Shown piece after piece: positions 7,494 to 15,061 of a DNA stretch of 53,469 nt; position 1 is the stretch's first letter; every line of letters starts with the position of its first letter. Source of the DNA: Rhodanobacter sp. (lineage in GTDB: Bacteria; Pseudomonadota; Gammaproteobacteria; Xanthomonadales; Rhodanobacteraceae); NCBI GenBank assembly GCA_004298505.1, contig SCRO01000028.1:1-53469 (forward strand), read 5' to 3'. A program made the translations under genes and the position numbers. The notes under the pieces were generated by a model. It saw only the letters and a program-made list of their open reading frames with translations. It was not told the origin of the DNA and did not search any database.

Positions 7494-10100
7494 TCACGGG
7501 GACCCCAGGCTTGCACAGGGCAGGTCAGCGCCGCCTGATTTACCGGTCACGATCTTGATATCGGCGAAGGCGGCGGAGAACGGCGCTGATGCCTGCACGC
7601 CGAAAGGCACCTCGATGCGTGAAAGATCAGCGCCATTCCTGGTGAAGCACTGCAGTGGGATCGATACGGTGTGGCGCGAGCCGTTCGCGTAGCTGGCGAA
7701 CGTGCGGCCAAGGTCCACACTTCTGATGCAATCGTGGCCACAGCCCATATACACATGCACGCTTTTCGTGGCTGGCGTGTTGATCACCACGTCGAACTGC
7801 AGTGCCGCATGGGCAGCTACCAACGGCATCAGGTTCCTCGGCCGCGCGCTCTTCGCATAGAACCTGGCGGGGCCAAGCCAGGTGACGGCTTTGGCATCCT
7901 GCTGGGTGTTGACCTGTACCGTGCGCAAGCGCAACACGGGGTGGTGCGCCGGCCACTCGATCTGCGAGTTCAAGTCGGAGCCCAGCTTGAGTACGGCGTC
8001 GCCGTCGGCCAGGTAGAGCGCGAATGGTGCCACGGCAAGCGTTCGGAACACCGACAAACCTGATGCCTCGGCGCAAGTGTCGATCGCCGGGTAGGTCGGC
8101 AGGGTCGGCAAGTCGTGCTTGCCGGGATAACGCAAACCATAACCTGGTGCGAACAGCCAGCGCGTCGACTCGGCATTTCCGTTGCCGGCGTAGGGACAGG
8201 GTACGCCCGGCCATGGCCGGGCCAGTGTCCCGCTGAAATTATAAGGTGCTGCGCCAGCAGGAGAGGCGAACAGCAGGTCTGCCACGCCGCTGCCTTCCGT
8301 GCCGGGCAGCCACGCGGCCACGAACGCATCGGAGAGGTTGAGCAGGTCGTTGACGTAGAGCGGACGACCCGACACAAACACCGTCACCACCGGCTTGTGC
8401 GCCTTGGCCACCGCTTGCAGCACCGCCAGATCTTCCGGGTGGCGGTCACTGTGGCGCAGGGTGGCTGAAGGCACGATGTCACCCATCGTCTCGGCGTACG
8501 GCGTTTCCCCGAGCACCGCCACGATGGCGTCGAAGCGGGTGAGGTCGATGCCTTGTGCCATCGCGCTGTAGCTGACGTTGGCTGCGCCATCACGGGCGCT
8601 CAGACCGGCCAGGATCGTCTCGCCGTTGGGAAAATCGGCGTTGCTATTGTCGCTACCCTGCCACGTCAGCGACCAGCCGCCGGTCTGGTTCGGCAGGCTG
8701 TCGGCGCTCTTGCCGACGACCAGGAGTTTCGTGCCCGTTTTCAGCGGCAATACCCCGCCGTTGTTCTTCAACAGCACCAGCGATTCCCGCACCGCTCGCC
8801 GCGCCAGTTCGCGACTGTGCAGCGATCTTGCGTCGCCCGCGCCAGCGCGTTGCGACGGACGCTTGCCGAACAGGCCCATGCGCAACTTGGCGCGGACGAT
8901 CCGGCTTACCGCGTCGTCGATCCGCGCCATCGGAATCTGGCCGCCCTCGACCTGGTGCATGGTGTTGGCGATGAAAGCCTTCCAGTCATCGGGAACCATC
9001 ACCATGTCAATGCCGGCATTGATCGCCTGCGGGCAGCTGGCGTTGCTGCAGCCGGGAAGCTGGCCGATGGCATTCCAGTCGGAAACCACGAAGCCGTCGA
9101 ATCCCATCTTGTCCTTCAAGGCGCCGGTGAGCAGGGCGCGGGCGCCGGACATCTTTCCGTAGTCTTTGCCGTCGGTCACATCATCCCAGCTGTTGTAGGA
9201 CGCCATCACGCTCTGCACCCCGGCCTCAATGGCGCCGAAATAGCCCGAACCGTGCACGTTGATCATGTCCGTCAGGCTGACCCTGGCGTCGCCCTGGTCG
9301 GTGCCGTTGTGGGTCGCGCCGTCGCCGATGAAATGCTTGGCGGTGGCCATCACGTTGTGGTCGCCGAAGCTGCCCTGCAGCCCGTGTACGTAGGCGCGTG
9401 CGTACTCGCGCACCAGCGGGCCTTCGCTGGAGAAACTCTCGTAGGTGCGGCCCCAACGGGCGTTCTGGGCCACAGCGAGCGTCGGCGCAAACACCCACTC
9501 GATACCCGTAGCGCGCACGGCGCGGGCAGTGGCCGCGCCGATGGCTTCGATCAGGGCCGGGTCGTGCGCCGCGCCCAGGCCGATGTTGTGCGGAAACAGC
9601 GTGGCACCAAACACGTTGTTGTCGCCATGTACCGCGTCCGTGCCCCAGATGATCGGTACCTTGATCGCCGCGTCGGTCGCTATCGACGCGGCGTAATAAC
9701 GATCGGCCAGCGTCAGCCAGTCCTGGATCCCGGCATGCTTGTTCTGGTTGGGCCAGGAGCCGCCGCCGTTGAGCACCGAACCGATGTAGTACTTCGTCAC
9801 CTGCGCCGGCGTGATCGACTTGATCTCGGCCTGGGTCATTTGCCCGACTTTCTGGGCGAGCGTCATGCTGGCCACGATCTTGCGCACCCGCGCGTCGAGC
9901 GCCGGGTCCGCGGCCAGTCGACTCTTGATGGCAGGCCAGTCGGTGTAGTGGCTGGGTGCCGGCACGCGACGGTCGACGGGTCGCACGGACAAGGTATCGA
10001 CGTTTGCTGTCTTCGTCAGGCTGCCTGCCTGCGCGCTGCAGGCGCAGGCAAGCGTCGCCCATGCGGCATGGTGCAGCCACGGTTTACGGGTACGATGCAT
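7494..10100 (-). CDS. GH3-family beta-glucosidase, exported
   Basis: This 868-residue enzyme has a signal peptide (about residues 1-26, ending CSAQAG) and the GH3 TIM-barrel. The substrate-binding KHF is at 255-257 and the nucleophile Asp341 is in GFVVSDWNAI. The (alpha/beta)6 sandwich domain follows, with RELARRAVRESLVLLKNNG. About 180 C-terminal residues (from roughly 690) form an extra beta-rich domain of the type seen in ExoP-like exo-1,3/1,4-beta-glucosidases. It releases glucose from oligosaccharide ends in the periplasm or outside. It is the first gene of the GH3-GH30 unit. A TonB-receptor relic lies directly upstream, where an uptake receptor would be expected. Confidence 0.92.
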   Translation of the reverse strand: MHRTRKPWLHHAAWATLACACSAQAGSLTKTANVDTLSVRPVDRRVPAPSHYTDWPAIKSRLAADPALDARVRKIVASMTLAQKVGQMTQAEIKSITPAQVTKYYIGSVLNGGGSWPNQNKHAGIQDWLTLADRYYAASIATDAAIKVPIIWGTDAVHGDNNVFGATLFPHNIGLGAAHDPALIEAIGAATARAVRATGIEWVFAPTLAVAQNARWGRTYESFSSEGPLVREYARAYVHGLQGSFGDHNVMATAKHFIGDGATHNGTDQGDARVSLTDMINVHGSGYFGAIEAGVQSVMASYNSWDDVTDGKDYGKMSGARALLTGALKDKMGFDGFVVSDWNAIGQLPGCSNASCPQAINAGIDMVMVPDDWKAFIANTMHQVEGGQIPMARIDDAVSRIVRAKLRMGLFGKRPSQRAGAGDARSLHSRELARRAVRESLVLLKNNGGVLPLKTGTKLLVVGKSADSLPNQTGGWSLTWQGSDNSNADFPNGETILAGLSARDGAANVSYSAMAQGIDLTRFDAIVAVLGETPYAETMGDIVPSATLRHSDRHPEDLAVLQAVAKAHKPVVTVFVSGRPLYVNDLLNLSDAFVAAWLPGTEGSGVADLLFASPAGAAPYNFSGTLARPWPGVPCPYAGNGNAESTRWLFAPGYGLRYPGKHDLPTLPTYPAIDTCAEASGLSVFRTLAVAPFALYLADGDAVLKLGSDLNSQIEWPAHHPVLRLRTVQVNTQQDAKAVTWLGPARFYAKSARPRNLMPLVAAHAALQFDVVINTPATKSVHVYMGCGHDCIRSVDLGRTFASYANGSRHTVSIPLQCFTRNGADLSRIEVPFGVQASAPFSAAFADIKIVTGKSGGADLPCASLGSP

Positions 10101-10138
10101 GCGGGCCCCTGTTGGTCTGGTGCTTTGGCAATGACAGT

Positions 10139-10276
10139 TTACAAGCGCATGTGTTCCGCGGTGCCGGCGACGTCGGGCGAAAGACCACGAATCGAGATGG
10201 CGCTGGCCTGACCGTCGATCTGCTGCGTCGCCAGCCCCGGCAGGCGTGCCAGACTGTCGGTGATGTCACCCACAGA
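10139..10276 (-). pseudogene. TonB-dependent receptor plug fragment
   Basis: The minus-strand translation contains SVGDITDSLARLPGL followed by QIDGQASAISIRGLSPD. This is the classic plug-domain pattern of Xanthomonadales TonB-dependent receptors (DSLRRLPGV then SIRGLSPDF). The reading then diverges and stops after about 12 more residues, with no barrel. It is about 46 codons of a receptor normally near 900 residues. It is a relic just upstream of the GH3 gene on the same strand, which fits the usual receptor-hydrolase locus layout. Confidence 0.65.
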
Positions 10277-10483
10277 ACGCCGCAATATTTTGCGTTTCGT
10301 ATCCGGATGTGCGCCGAGACGCATTGCGCCGCGTGGGTAAGGCCTGCTCACGAGATGGGCCGCTGCGGTGAGCCGCGGCACCGGGTCAGTTCACGACCGG
10401 CGCGGAACCTCAGCAAATTGAAAGGCAACTGGCGTGAAATGCGACTCTGAGGCTCCGCTCGGTACCCGAAAGGGAGAACAGAC

Positions 10484-11125
10484 ATGCGCAGCTCTGGCCC
10501 GATGGCGGTATTCGCACTAGTCGTCATGTTGACGGCGCTGCCCATGCAGCCAGCCCGCGCCGGCAGCGGCCTGCTGGGCATCGACCATCGCCTGCACTAT
10601 GACAATAGCGGTATCTGGCGTCGCAGCACTCAGACCACCTTGATCTACGGCACCATCGTCACGGTGGGTGTCGGCGCACTCGCCCTGGGCGATCACAGCA
10701 AGCTCGGTGACACGTTCTGGCGTTCCGTCGATGCGCTGGTGGTTACCGGTGTGGCCACCACGGCGATGAAATACACTTTTCAGCGCGAACGTCCCTCGCA
10801 GACCAGTAATCCAGACCTTTTCTTCCAGGGGAGTCACGCGCAGAGCTTCCCCAGCGGCGAAGTGGCGGCGATGTCGGCGGCGGTCACTCCGTTTATCATC
10901 AACTACGGCCATGAGCACCCCGCGGTGTACGCGTTGGTGCTGCTGCCTGCCTATGACGCGGTCGCGCGCATGAAAACGCGTGGTCACTGGCAGAGTGACG
11001 TGCTGGTGGGTGCAGCCATAGGCACCGGCATCGGCATCTGGACGGCGCAGCGGCACTCGTCGCTGATCGTGGGCTGGTTGCCCGGGGGCTTCAGCGTGGG
11101 TTACGTGCACCATTTCAAGCCGTAG
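10484..11125 (+). CDS. PAP2-family phosphatase, exported
   Basis: This 213-residue protein carries the three PAP2 (acid phosphatase/phospholipid phosphatase) motifs: KYTFQRERP near residue 100, SFPSGE near 124, and ARMKTRGHWQSDV near 163-175. The motif-2 position usually read as SGH is SGE here, which is a notable substitution. Residues 1-26 form a signal peptide ending in ARA. Two or three hydrophobic stretches follow. A good AGGGAGA ribosome site lies 7 bases before the ATG. The family removes phosphates from lipids such as lipid A, undecaprenyl-PP or phosphatidic acid. Its location between a two-component system and an ArnT-like gene suggests lipid A or carrier-lipid dephosphorylation. Confidence 0.85.
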   Translation: MRSSGPMAVFALVVMLTALPMQPARAGSGLLGIDHRLHYDNSGIWRRSTQTTLIYGTIVTVGVGALALGDHSKLGDTFWRSVDALVVTGVATTAMKYTFQRERPSQTSNPDLFFQGSHAQSFPSGEVAAMSAAVTPFIINYGHEHPAVYALVLLPAYDAVARMKTRGHWQSDVLVGAAIGTGIGIWTAQRHSSLIVGWLPGGFSVGYVHHFKP

Positions 11126-11207
11126 TCGATCTTGCTCTGAATCGGATAAGCAAAAGCAAAGCCTGCTGTGCGAGGGTGGAACTCCCCCACGAAAGGAAGG
11201 AATGCTC

Positions 11208-11516
11208 ATGCGCAGATTTTTGATGTCCACGCTGTCGTTGTCGTTGCTGTTGGCCGGCGGCGCCGTTGCCGCCCAGGCGTTGCCAGCAGCCAATCTGAGC
11301 GCGCAGGCAAAGGTCAGTATGAAGGAGGCGCGCCAGATCGCGCTCAAGACCTACCCCGGCCAGGTGGTCAAGCAGGAGCTGGAGAAAGAGTCCGGTGGCA
11401 GCGGCCTGCGCTATTCGTTCGATATCAAGTCAGCCAAGGCGACGCACGAAGTCGGGGTGGATGCAAAGACCGGCAAGGTGCTGGAGAATTCGGTGGAGGG
11501 CGCGGACAACGATTGA
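11208..11516 (+). CDS. PepSY-domain small periplasmic protein
   Basis: This protein of about 102 residues has a signal peptide (MRRFLMSTLSLSLLLAGGAVAAQA) and one PepSY domain. The domain shows the typical order MKEARQIALKTYPG, YSFDIKS and VGVDAKTGKVLE. PepSY domains bind or inhibit peptidases and often sit beside two-component systems as sensors or modulators. An AAGGAAGG ribosome site at 11193-11200 is 7 bases from the ATG at 11208 and only 1 base from the ATG at 11202, so I prefer 11208. It follows the PAP2 gene by about 80 bases on the same strand. Confidence 0.85.
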   Translation: MRRFLMSTLSLSLLLAGGAVAAQALPAANLSAQAKVSMKEARQIALKTYPGQVVKQELEKESGGSGLRYSFDIKSAKATHEVGVDAKTGKVLENSVEGADND

Positions 11517-11583
11517 GTGCGGGCAACCGGCGGTTCGGTCGATGCATTTGACTGGCCGCGTTCGCGCCGCGCCGTGCCGTGCC

Positions 11584-12060
11584 ATGGAATCTCGACTGAA
11601 AACCCTTTATCACCGCGCTTTCGACGTCGGCATCGTGCTGAAAGGGCTGGACGGCCTGCTCGAGGTGATGGCGGGCATGACGTTGTTGCTAACTGCCCAG
11701 CCCGCCTTGGTAGGGGCCGTGCATTGGCTCACGCGGCAGGAGTTGATCGAGGATCCGGGTGACCCTGTCGCCAACTTCCTGCTGCATCTCGTGCAGGGGC
11801 TGCCGGTCGGAACCCGCCATTTTGCCGGCGCCTATCTGCTCGGTCATGGCATTGTCAAGCTCGGGCTCGTGACCGGGTTGTTGCGCGGTGCACGGTGGTC
11901 CTACCCGACAGCTATCGTGATCTTGACAGCCTTCATCGGCTACCAGGGCTATCGATGGATGCAACAGGCATCGTTTTTCCTTGCCGCCCTCACCGTGTTT
12001 GATGTGTTCATCGTATTGCTGATCGCCGTGGAGTGGCGCTGCCGTCGGGTCATCGCATGA
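11584..12060 (+). CDS. DUF2127 membrane protein
   Basis: This 158-residue integral membrane protein has the DUF2127 layout. A short cytoplasmic start (LYHRAFDVGIVLKGLDG) leads into about four hydrophobic helices, near residues 15-40, 70-100, 105-125 and 130-152, with the conserved AYLLGHGIVKLGLV stretch. The family's function is unknown. The start is taken at 11584 because the homology begins there. Its stop codon lies in the loop of a long perfect hairpin. It is co-oriented with the PAP2 and PepSY genes and may share their transcript. Confidence 0.82.
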   Translation: MESRLKTLYHRAFDVGIVLKGLDGLLEVMAGMTLLLTAQPALVGAVHWLTRQELIEDPGDPVANFLLHLVQGLPVGTRHFAGAYLLGHGIVKLGLVTGLLRGARWSYPTAIVILTAFIGYQGYRWMQQASFFLAALTVFDVFIVLLIAVEWRCRRVIA

Positions 12061-12071
12061 TGACCCGACGG
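12042..12071 (+). terminator. 13-bp perfect hairpin across DUF2127 stop
   Basis: CCGTCGGGTCATC at 12042-12054 pairs perfectly with 12059-12071 around the loop GCAT. The DUF2127 stop codon spans loop and stem. No T-run follows, so it is a terminator-like or mRNA-protecting hairpin rather than a classical intrinsic terminator. Confidence 0.5.
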
Positions 12072-12087
12072 GGCTTGCTGCCAACTA

Positions 12088-12679
12088 TTTAACCTGATTC
12101 TTACGGATCAGCAAGCGTGCTGAAAGCGCCGCGCCTCATGCTGTGGCGGTGACCGTTTGTCACACCATCCGCGCTCTCGTCGCCGCGCCACTGCCGGCTG
12201 CCGACTCCCTGCAGCGTTCGGCCTCGTGGGATGCGCGCGGCAGCGCGGCAGCGACCTCCGTCCTGCGCCGGATGGTCCGCCGGGTCGGTGGCACCCTGTG
12301 CGAACCCGGTGGATTGCCGAGAACCGGCATTCATCGCGTGCTGGTGTGCCGGCCAAACCAGCGGCTTGGCAACAGCGGGCTGATCAGTCCATTGATTGCG
12401 GAAATCGAGGCGCTTTACCCAGGCGCCGAAATCGACATGCCGGGCAGCTACGCGCCCGAATGCCTGTATGCAAATCGATTCAGCGTCCCCCTATTGGCGG
12501 CGCATGGGCGCTCGCAACCGGGCTCGCGACTGACACCGATCTACACGCAACCGTTCCTGGGTCGTCGGCTGAGTATCTGGCGCGCGGGTGATATCGTCGC
12601 ACAGGCCCTGCAACGATCATCCGCCCGCAATCCTCGCCGCCTCACGTCGAGCGCCTATGCTGATAAAACCTATTTTTGA
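12088..12679 (+). pseudogene. Internally deleted copy of the GT9 glycosyltransferase
   Basis: From 12143 this reads as a 178-residue protein that follows the GT9 protein of 4472-5677 over its first 113 residues. For example, 43 of 51 residues match from LCEPGGLP to the GAEID region. It then jumps straight to PLLAAHGRSQ, which corresponds to residue 280 of the full protein. About 165 codons are missing, and after IYTQ the similarity stops. The ADCG/MHLAAASG donor-site half is absent, so no GT9 activity is possible. The upstream block from TTAACCTGATT at 12089 is also shared with the full gene. A short translated remnant with a new role cannot be excluded, but decay is the simplest view. Confidence 0.78.
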
Positions 12680-12690
12680 GATACGCGCGA

Positions 12691-12696
12691 TATAAT
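12691..12696 (+). promoter_or_regulatory. Candidate -10 box for the LAB_N/GT39 operon
   Basis: A perfect TATAAT lies about 170 bases upstream of the first LAB_N gene in otherwise GC-rich DNA, just after the GT9 relic. I see no good -35 at the right distance. The transcript would have a long leader. Nothing else is seen in 12697-12867. Confidence 0.35.
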
Positions 12697-12867
12697 GAAA
12701 GTGAGTGCAGAAAGTGGCTCGTCGTTCGGTCACCAAATCGATCGGGCCTTTGCAAAGGGGTGCAGCTGCGAATACGGCAAAGGGTCGGAGATCGGAGGGT
12801 GCCAGGCGACATGAGCATTGATTCTCGACCAATCCGGTGCAGCCCACCACGTAGCGAAGGATTCAAC

Positions 12868-13158
12868 ATGGATATGCCGACCAACATGTGGCTCGCGCTG
12901 GGCTTGCTCGGTCAAGCAATTTTTTCGGGAAGGTTTTTGCTGCAGTGGGTACACAGCGAGCGCAGGCGGCAGAGCCTGATTCCTCTGAGCTTCTGGTATG
13001 CCAGCGTCGCCGGTAGCGTGCTGCTGCTGGTCTATTCCATCCACATCCGCGACCCGGTCTTCATCACCGGACAAAGCGGCGGCCTGCTGATTTACCTGCG
13101 CAACCTGCAACTGCTGCGACGCGAAGCCAAGGCTCAATCGAGCGAAGGTGCCCGCTGA
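12868..13158 (+). CDS. LAB_N (lipid A biosynthesis N-terminal) domain membrane protein, copy 1
   Basis: This 96-residue membrane protein consists of the LAB_N domain alone. The motif GLLGQAIFSGRFLLQWVHSER is followed by SLIPLSFWYASVAGSVLLL and YLRNLQLL, giving about three membrane helices. LAB_N is found fused to some lipid A disaccharide synthases and as free small proteins next to ArnT-like glycosyltransferases. Its biochemical role is not settled. The start ATG at 12868 follows a GAAGG-like site. Its stop overlaps the next start by one base (TGATG). It is the first gene of a unit with copy 2, the GT39 transferase and probably the amidotransferase. Confidence 0.85.
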   Translation: MDMPTNMWLALGLLGQAIFSGRFLLQWVHSERRRQSLIPLSFWYASVAGSVLLLVYSIHIRDPVFITGQSGGLLIYLRNLQLLRREAKAQSSEGAR

Positions 13159-13433
13159 TGTCGATCGACGGGAAAACGATCTGGTTCGCGGTGGGCTTTC
13201 TGGGGCAGGCGCTGTTCGCCATCCGCTTCATTGTGCAGTGGCTGCACAGCGAAGCTCGTGGCAAGAGTGTGATCCCCCGGGCGTTCTGGTATTTCAGCGT
13301 CGCCGGTGGCGCGTTCCTTTTGAGCTATGCGATCTATCGCCGTGAAGTCGTATTTGTGCTCGGCGAGTTCACCACCCTGCTCGTGTTCCTGCGCAATCTC
13401 TGGTTGTTGCCGCGTCGCCGCGGCGAGAGCTGA
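13158..13433 (+). CDS. LAB_N domain membrane protein, copy 2
   Basis: This 91-residue protein is a tandem paralogue of the preceding gene. It has the same order: GFLGQALFAIRFIVQWLHSE, SVIPRAFWYFSVAGGAFLL and FLRNLWLLPRR. The start ATG shares a base with the upstream stop, so translation is coupled. The two copies may form a heteromer that supports the downstream GT39 enzyme, for example in moving or presenting a lipid-linked sugar. That is inference from gene order only. The copies differ clearly in sequence, so the duplication is not recent. Confidence 0.85.
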   Translation: MSIDGKTIWFAVGFLGQALFAIRFIVQWLHSEARGKSVIPRAFWYFSVAGGAFLLSYAIYRREVVFVLGEFTTLLVFLRNLWLLPRRRGES

Positions 13434-13487
13434 GAGGTTGTGCAGCACGACGCCCGCACCCTTCCCAAGCCATCGCAGAGTCCCCTC

Positions 13488-15014
13488 ATGTCGCAAGATC
13501 ACCTCCGCACAACCGGCGTCGGGCGCATGCTGGCTCGCGCCGTTCCATCGCCTCTGATCAGGCTGCTCCTGCTGGGACTGGTGCTCGGTTTCGCCTTTCA
13601 GGGCACACGCGGCTTGTGGAGCCCGGACGAGGGGCGCTATGTCGCTGGCGCGCTGCAGATGCTCGATTCCGGCAACTACCTCGCGCCGGGCTACAGTCCC
13701 ACCCGCATCAACTTCTCCAAGCCACCGGCTACCTACTGGGTGATCGCTTCCGCGATCAGGATGTTTGGCCACAATACCTGGGCGGTGCGCGCGCCGTATG
13801 CGCTGTCCTTCCTCGGAACCCTGTGGCTGCTCTACGGAATGGGCCGGCTGGTAACCAGGGAGAAACCGTGGTTGCCGGGGCTGATTTACGCCTGCATGCT
13901 GTTTCCATTCCTGAGCGCCAATATCGTCAGTACCGACGTATTGCTGACTTTCTTCGAGGCGATGGCGATGCTCGGCTTCCTGCGCCTCGCCTGGCCAGAG
14001 GACAGCCATCCGCGCCGACGTGACGCACTGCTGATGTGGCTGGGTTTCGGCCTGGCGTTTCTCACCAAGGGGCCACCCGGCCTGATCCCGCTGCTTGCCA
14101 TCCTGCCCTTCATGGTCAGACGCAACGGCTGGAGCGCACTCCGGCACATTTTTCCGGTCGCGGGCGTGTTGCTGTTTCTGGTAACGGGCTTGCTGTGGTA
14201 CGTGATCGCCGTGCTGCGCTACCCATGGCTGGTGCATTACTTCCTGCACCAGGAGGTCTACCAGCGGTTGTTCACCAATACGCAGCGCCGACATCCGGGC
14301 GCGCTCGGCTGGATCGTGGTCTACCTGCCGACCCTGCTGTTGGGCACGCTGCCCTGGTGGCCGGGATGGGGACGCTTCTGGCGTGGCAAGGCGGGTGGCG
14401 AAAGCCATCATCGCTGGCGCGACCGGCGCACCGTCGAACACTTCCTGCTGCTGTGGTTCCTGCTGCCGCTGCTGGTTTTCTGTCTGGTACAGTCCCGGCT
14501 GCCGTTGTACGTGCTGCCCTTGTTTCTGCCTTTGTCGCTGATGCTGGCAGGCAGCCTGCAGCATCGGGTCGACCTCGGTATCGCGCGCCAACGTGCATGG
14601 CTGATCGCCTGGCTGTTGCTGCTGCTGGCGATCAAAGGCGGCGCCGCCTATCTGGCGCATCCGGCCGCCGATGATCGTCTCGCCGCACGGCAGCTGAGCG
14701 CGATGACCGCGCAGCATGACTATGCGGCCGTCGCCTTCATCAAGAACACCAGCCTGGATTACGACATCGAGCAACTGACCCCCTGGGGGCTGCGCTTCTA
14801 CATGAACAAGCCGATCTACGGGATTGCCTGGCGCTCGCCTGATCACGGCCGGGCCATCTGCGCAGTGGCACAGCAGCATCGCTCGGTATTGCTGGTCGGA
14901 GATCGAGCCGTCGATACCCAAGCGCTCGACGATGCCCTTGCCAGCTGTCACGTTCGCGAGGTGGTTCCAGCCGGAACCTGGCGAGGCAGCGTATTGACCT
15001 GGATCAGGACCTGA
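13488..15014 (+). CDS. ArnT-like GT39-family glycosyltransferase
   Basis: This protein of about 508 residues is a multi-spanning membrane glycosyltransferase of the ArnT/PMT (GT39/GT83) type. The catalytic first-loop acidic motif is GLWSPDEGRYVAGA, followed by the family SPTRINFSKPPATYW stretch and about ten further hydrophobic helices. A soluble C-terminal part of roughly 130 residues ends the protein. Such enzymes move a sugar from undecaprenyl phosphate to lipid A or another lipid or protein on the periplasmic face. The ATG at 13488 is preferred. A GTG at 13440 has a ribosome site only 2 bases away. The Ara4N-synthesis genes are not in this window, so the sugar need not be aminoarabinose. 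Confidence 0.87.
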   Translation: MSQDHLRTTGVGRMLARAVPSPLIRLLLLGLVLGFAFQGTRGLWSPDEGRYVAGALQMLDSGNYLAPGYSPTRINFSKPPATYWVIASAIRMFGHNTWAVRAPYALSFLGTLWLLYGMGRLVTREKPWLPGLIYACMLFPFLSANIVSTDVLLTFFEAMAMLGFLRLAWPEDSHPRRRDALLMWLGFGLAFLTKGPPGLIPLLAILPFMVRRNGWSALRHIFPVAGVLLFLVTGLLWYVIAVLRYPWLVHYFLHQEVYQRLFTNTQRRHPGALGWIVVYLPTLLLGTLPWWPGWGRFWRGKAGGESHHRWRDRRTVEHFLLLWFLLPLLVFCLVQSRLPLYVLPLFLPLSLMLAGSLQHRVDLGIARQRAWLIAWLLLLLAIKGGAAYLAHPAADDRLAARQLSAMTAQHDYAAVAFIKNTSLDYDIEQLTPWGLRFYMNKPIYGIAWRSPDHGRAICAVAQQHRSVLLVGDRAVDTQALDDALASCHVREVVPAGTWRGSVLTWIRT

Positions 15015-15061
15015 TCCATCGCCCCCACCTTTGCAGCAAATCATCAGGAAGCTCTCCCATC

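Noticed and set aside
8553..10211. 552-codon plus-strand frame
   Set aside because: It is antisense to the GH3 gene and has no recognisable motif.
13134..15044. 636-codon minus-strand frame
   Set aside because: It lies antisense to the GT39 gene, is Gln/Arg-rich and matches no family.
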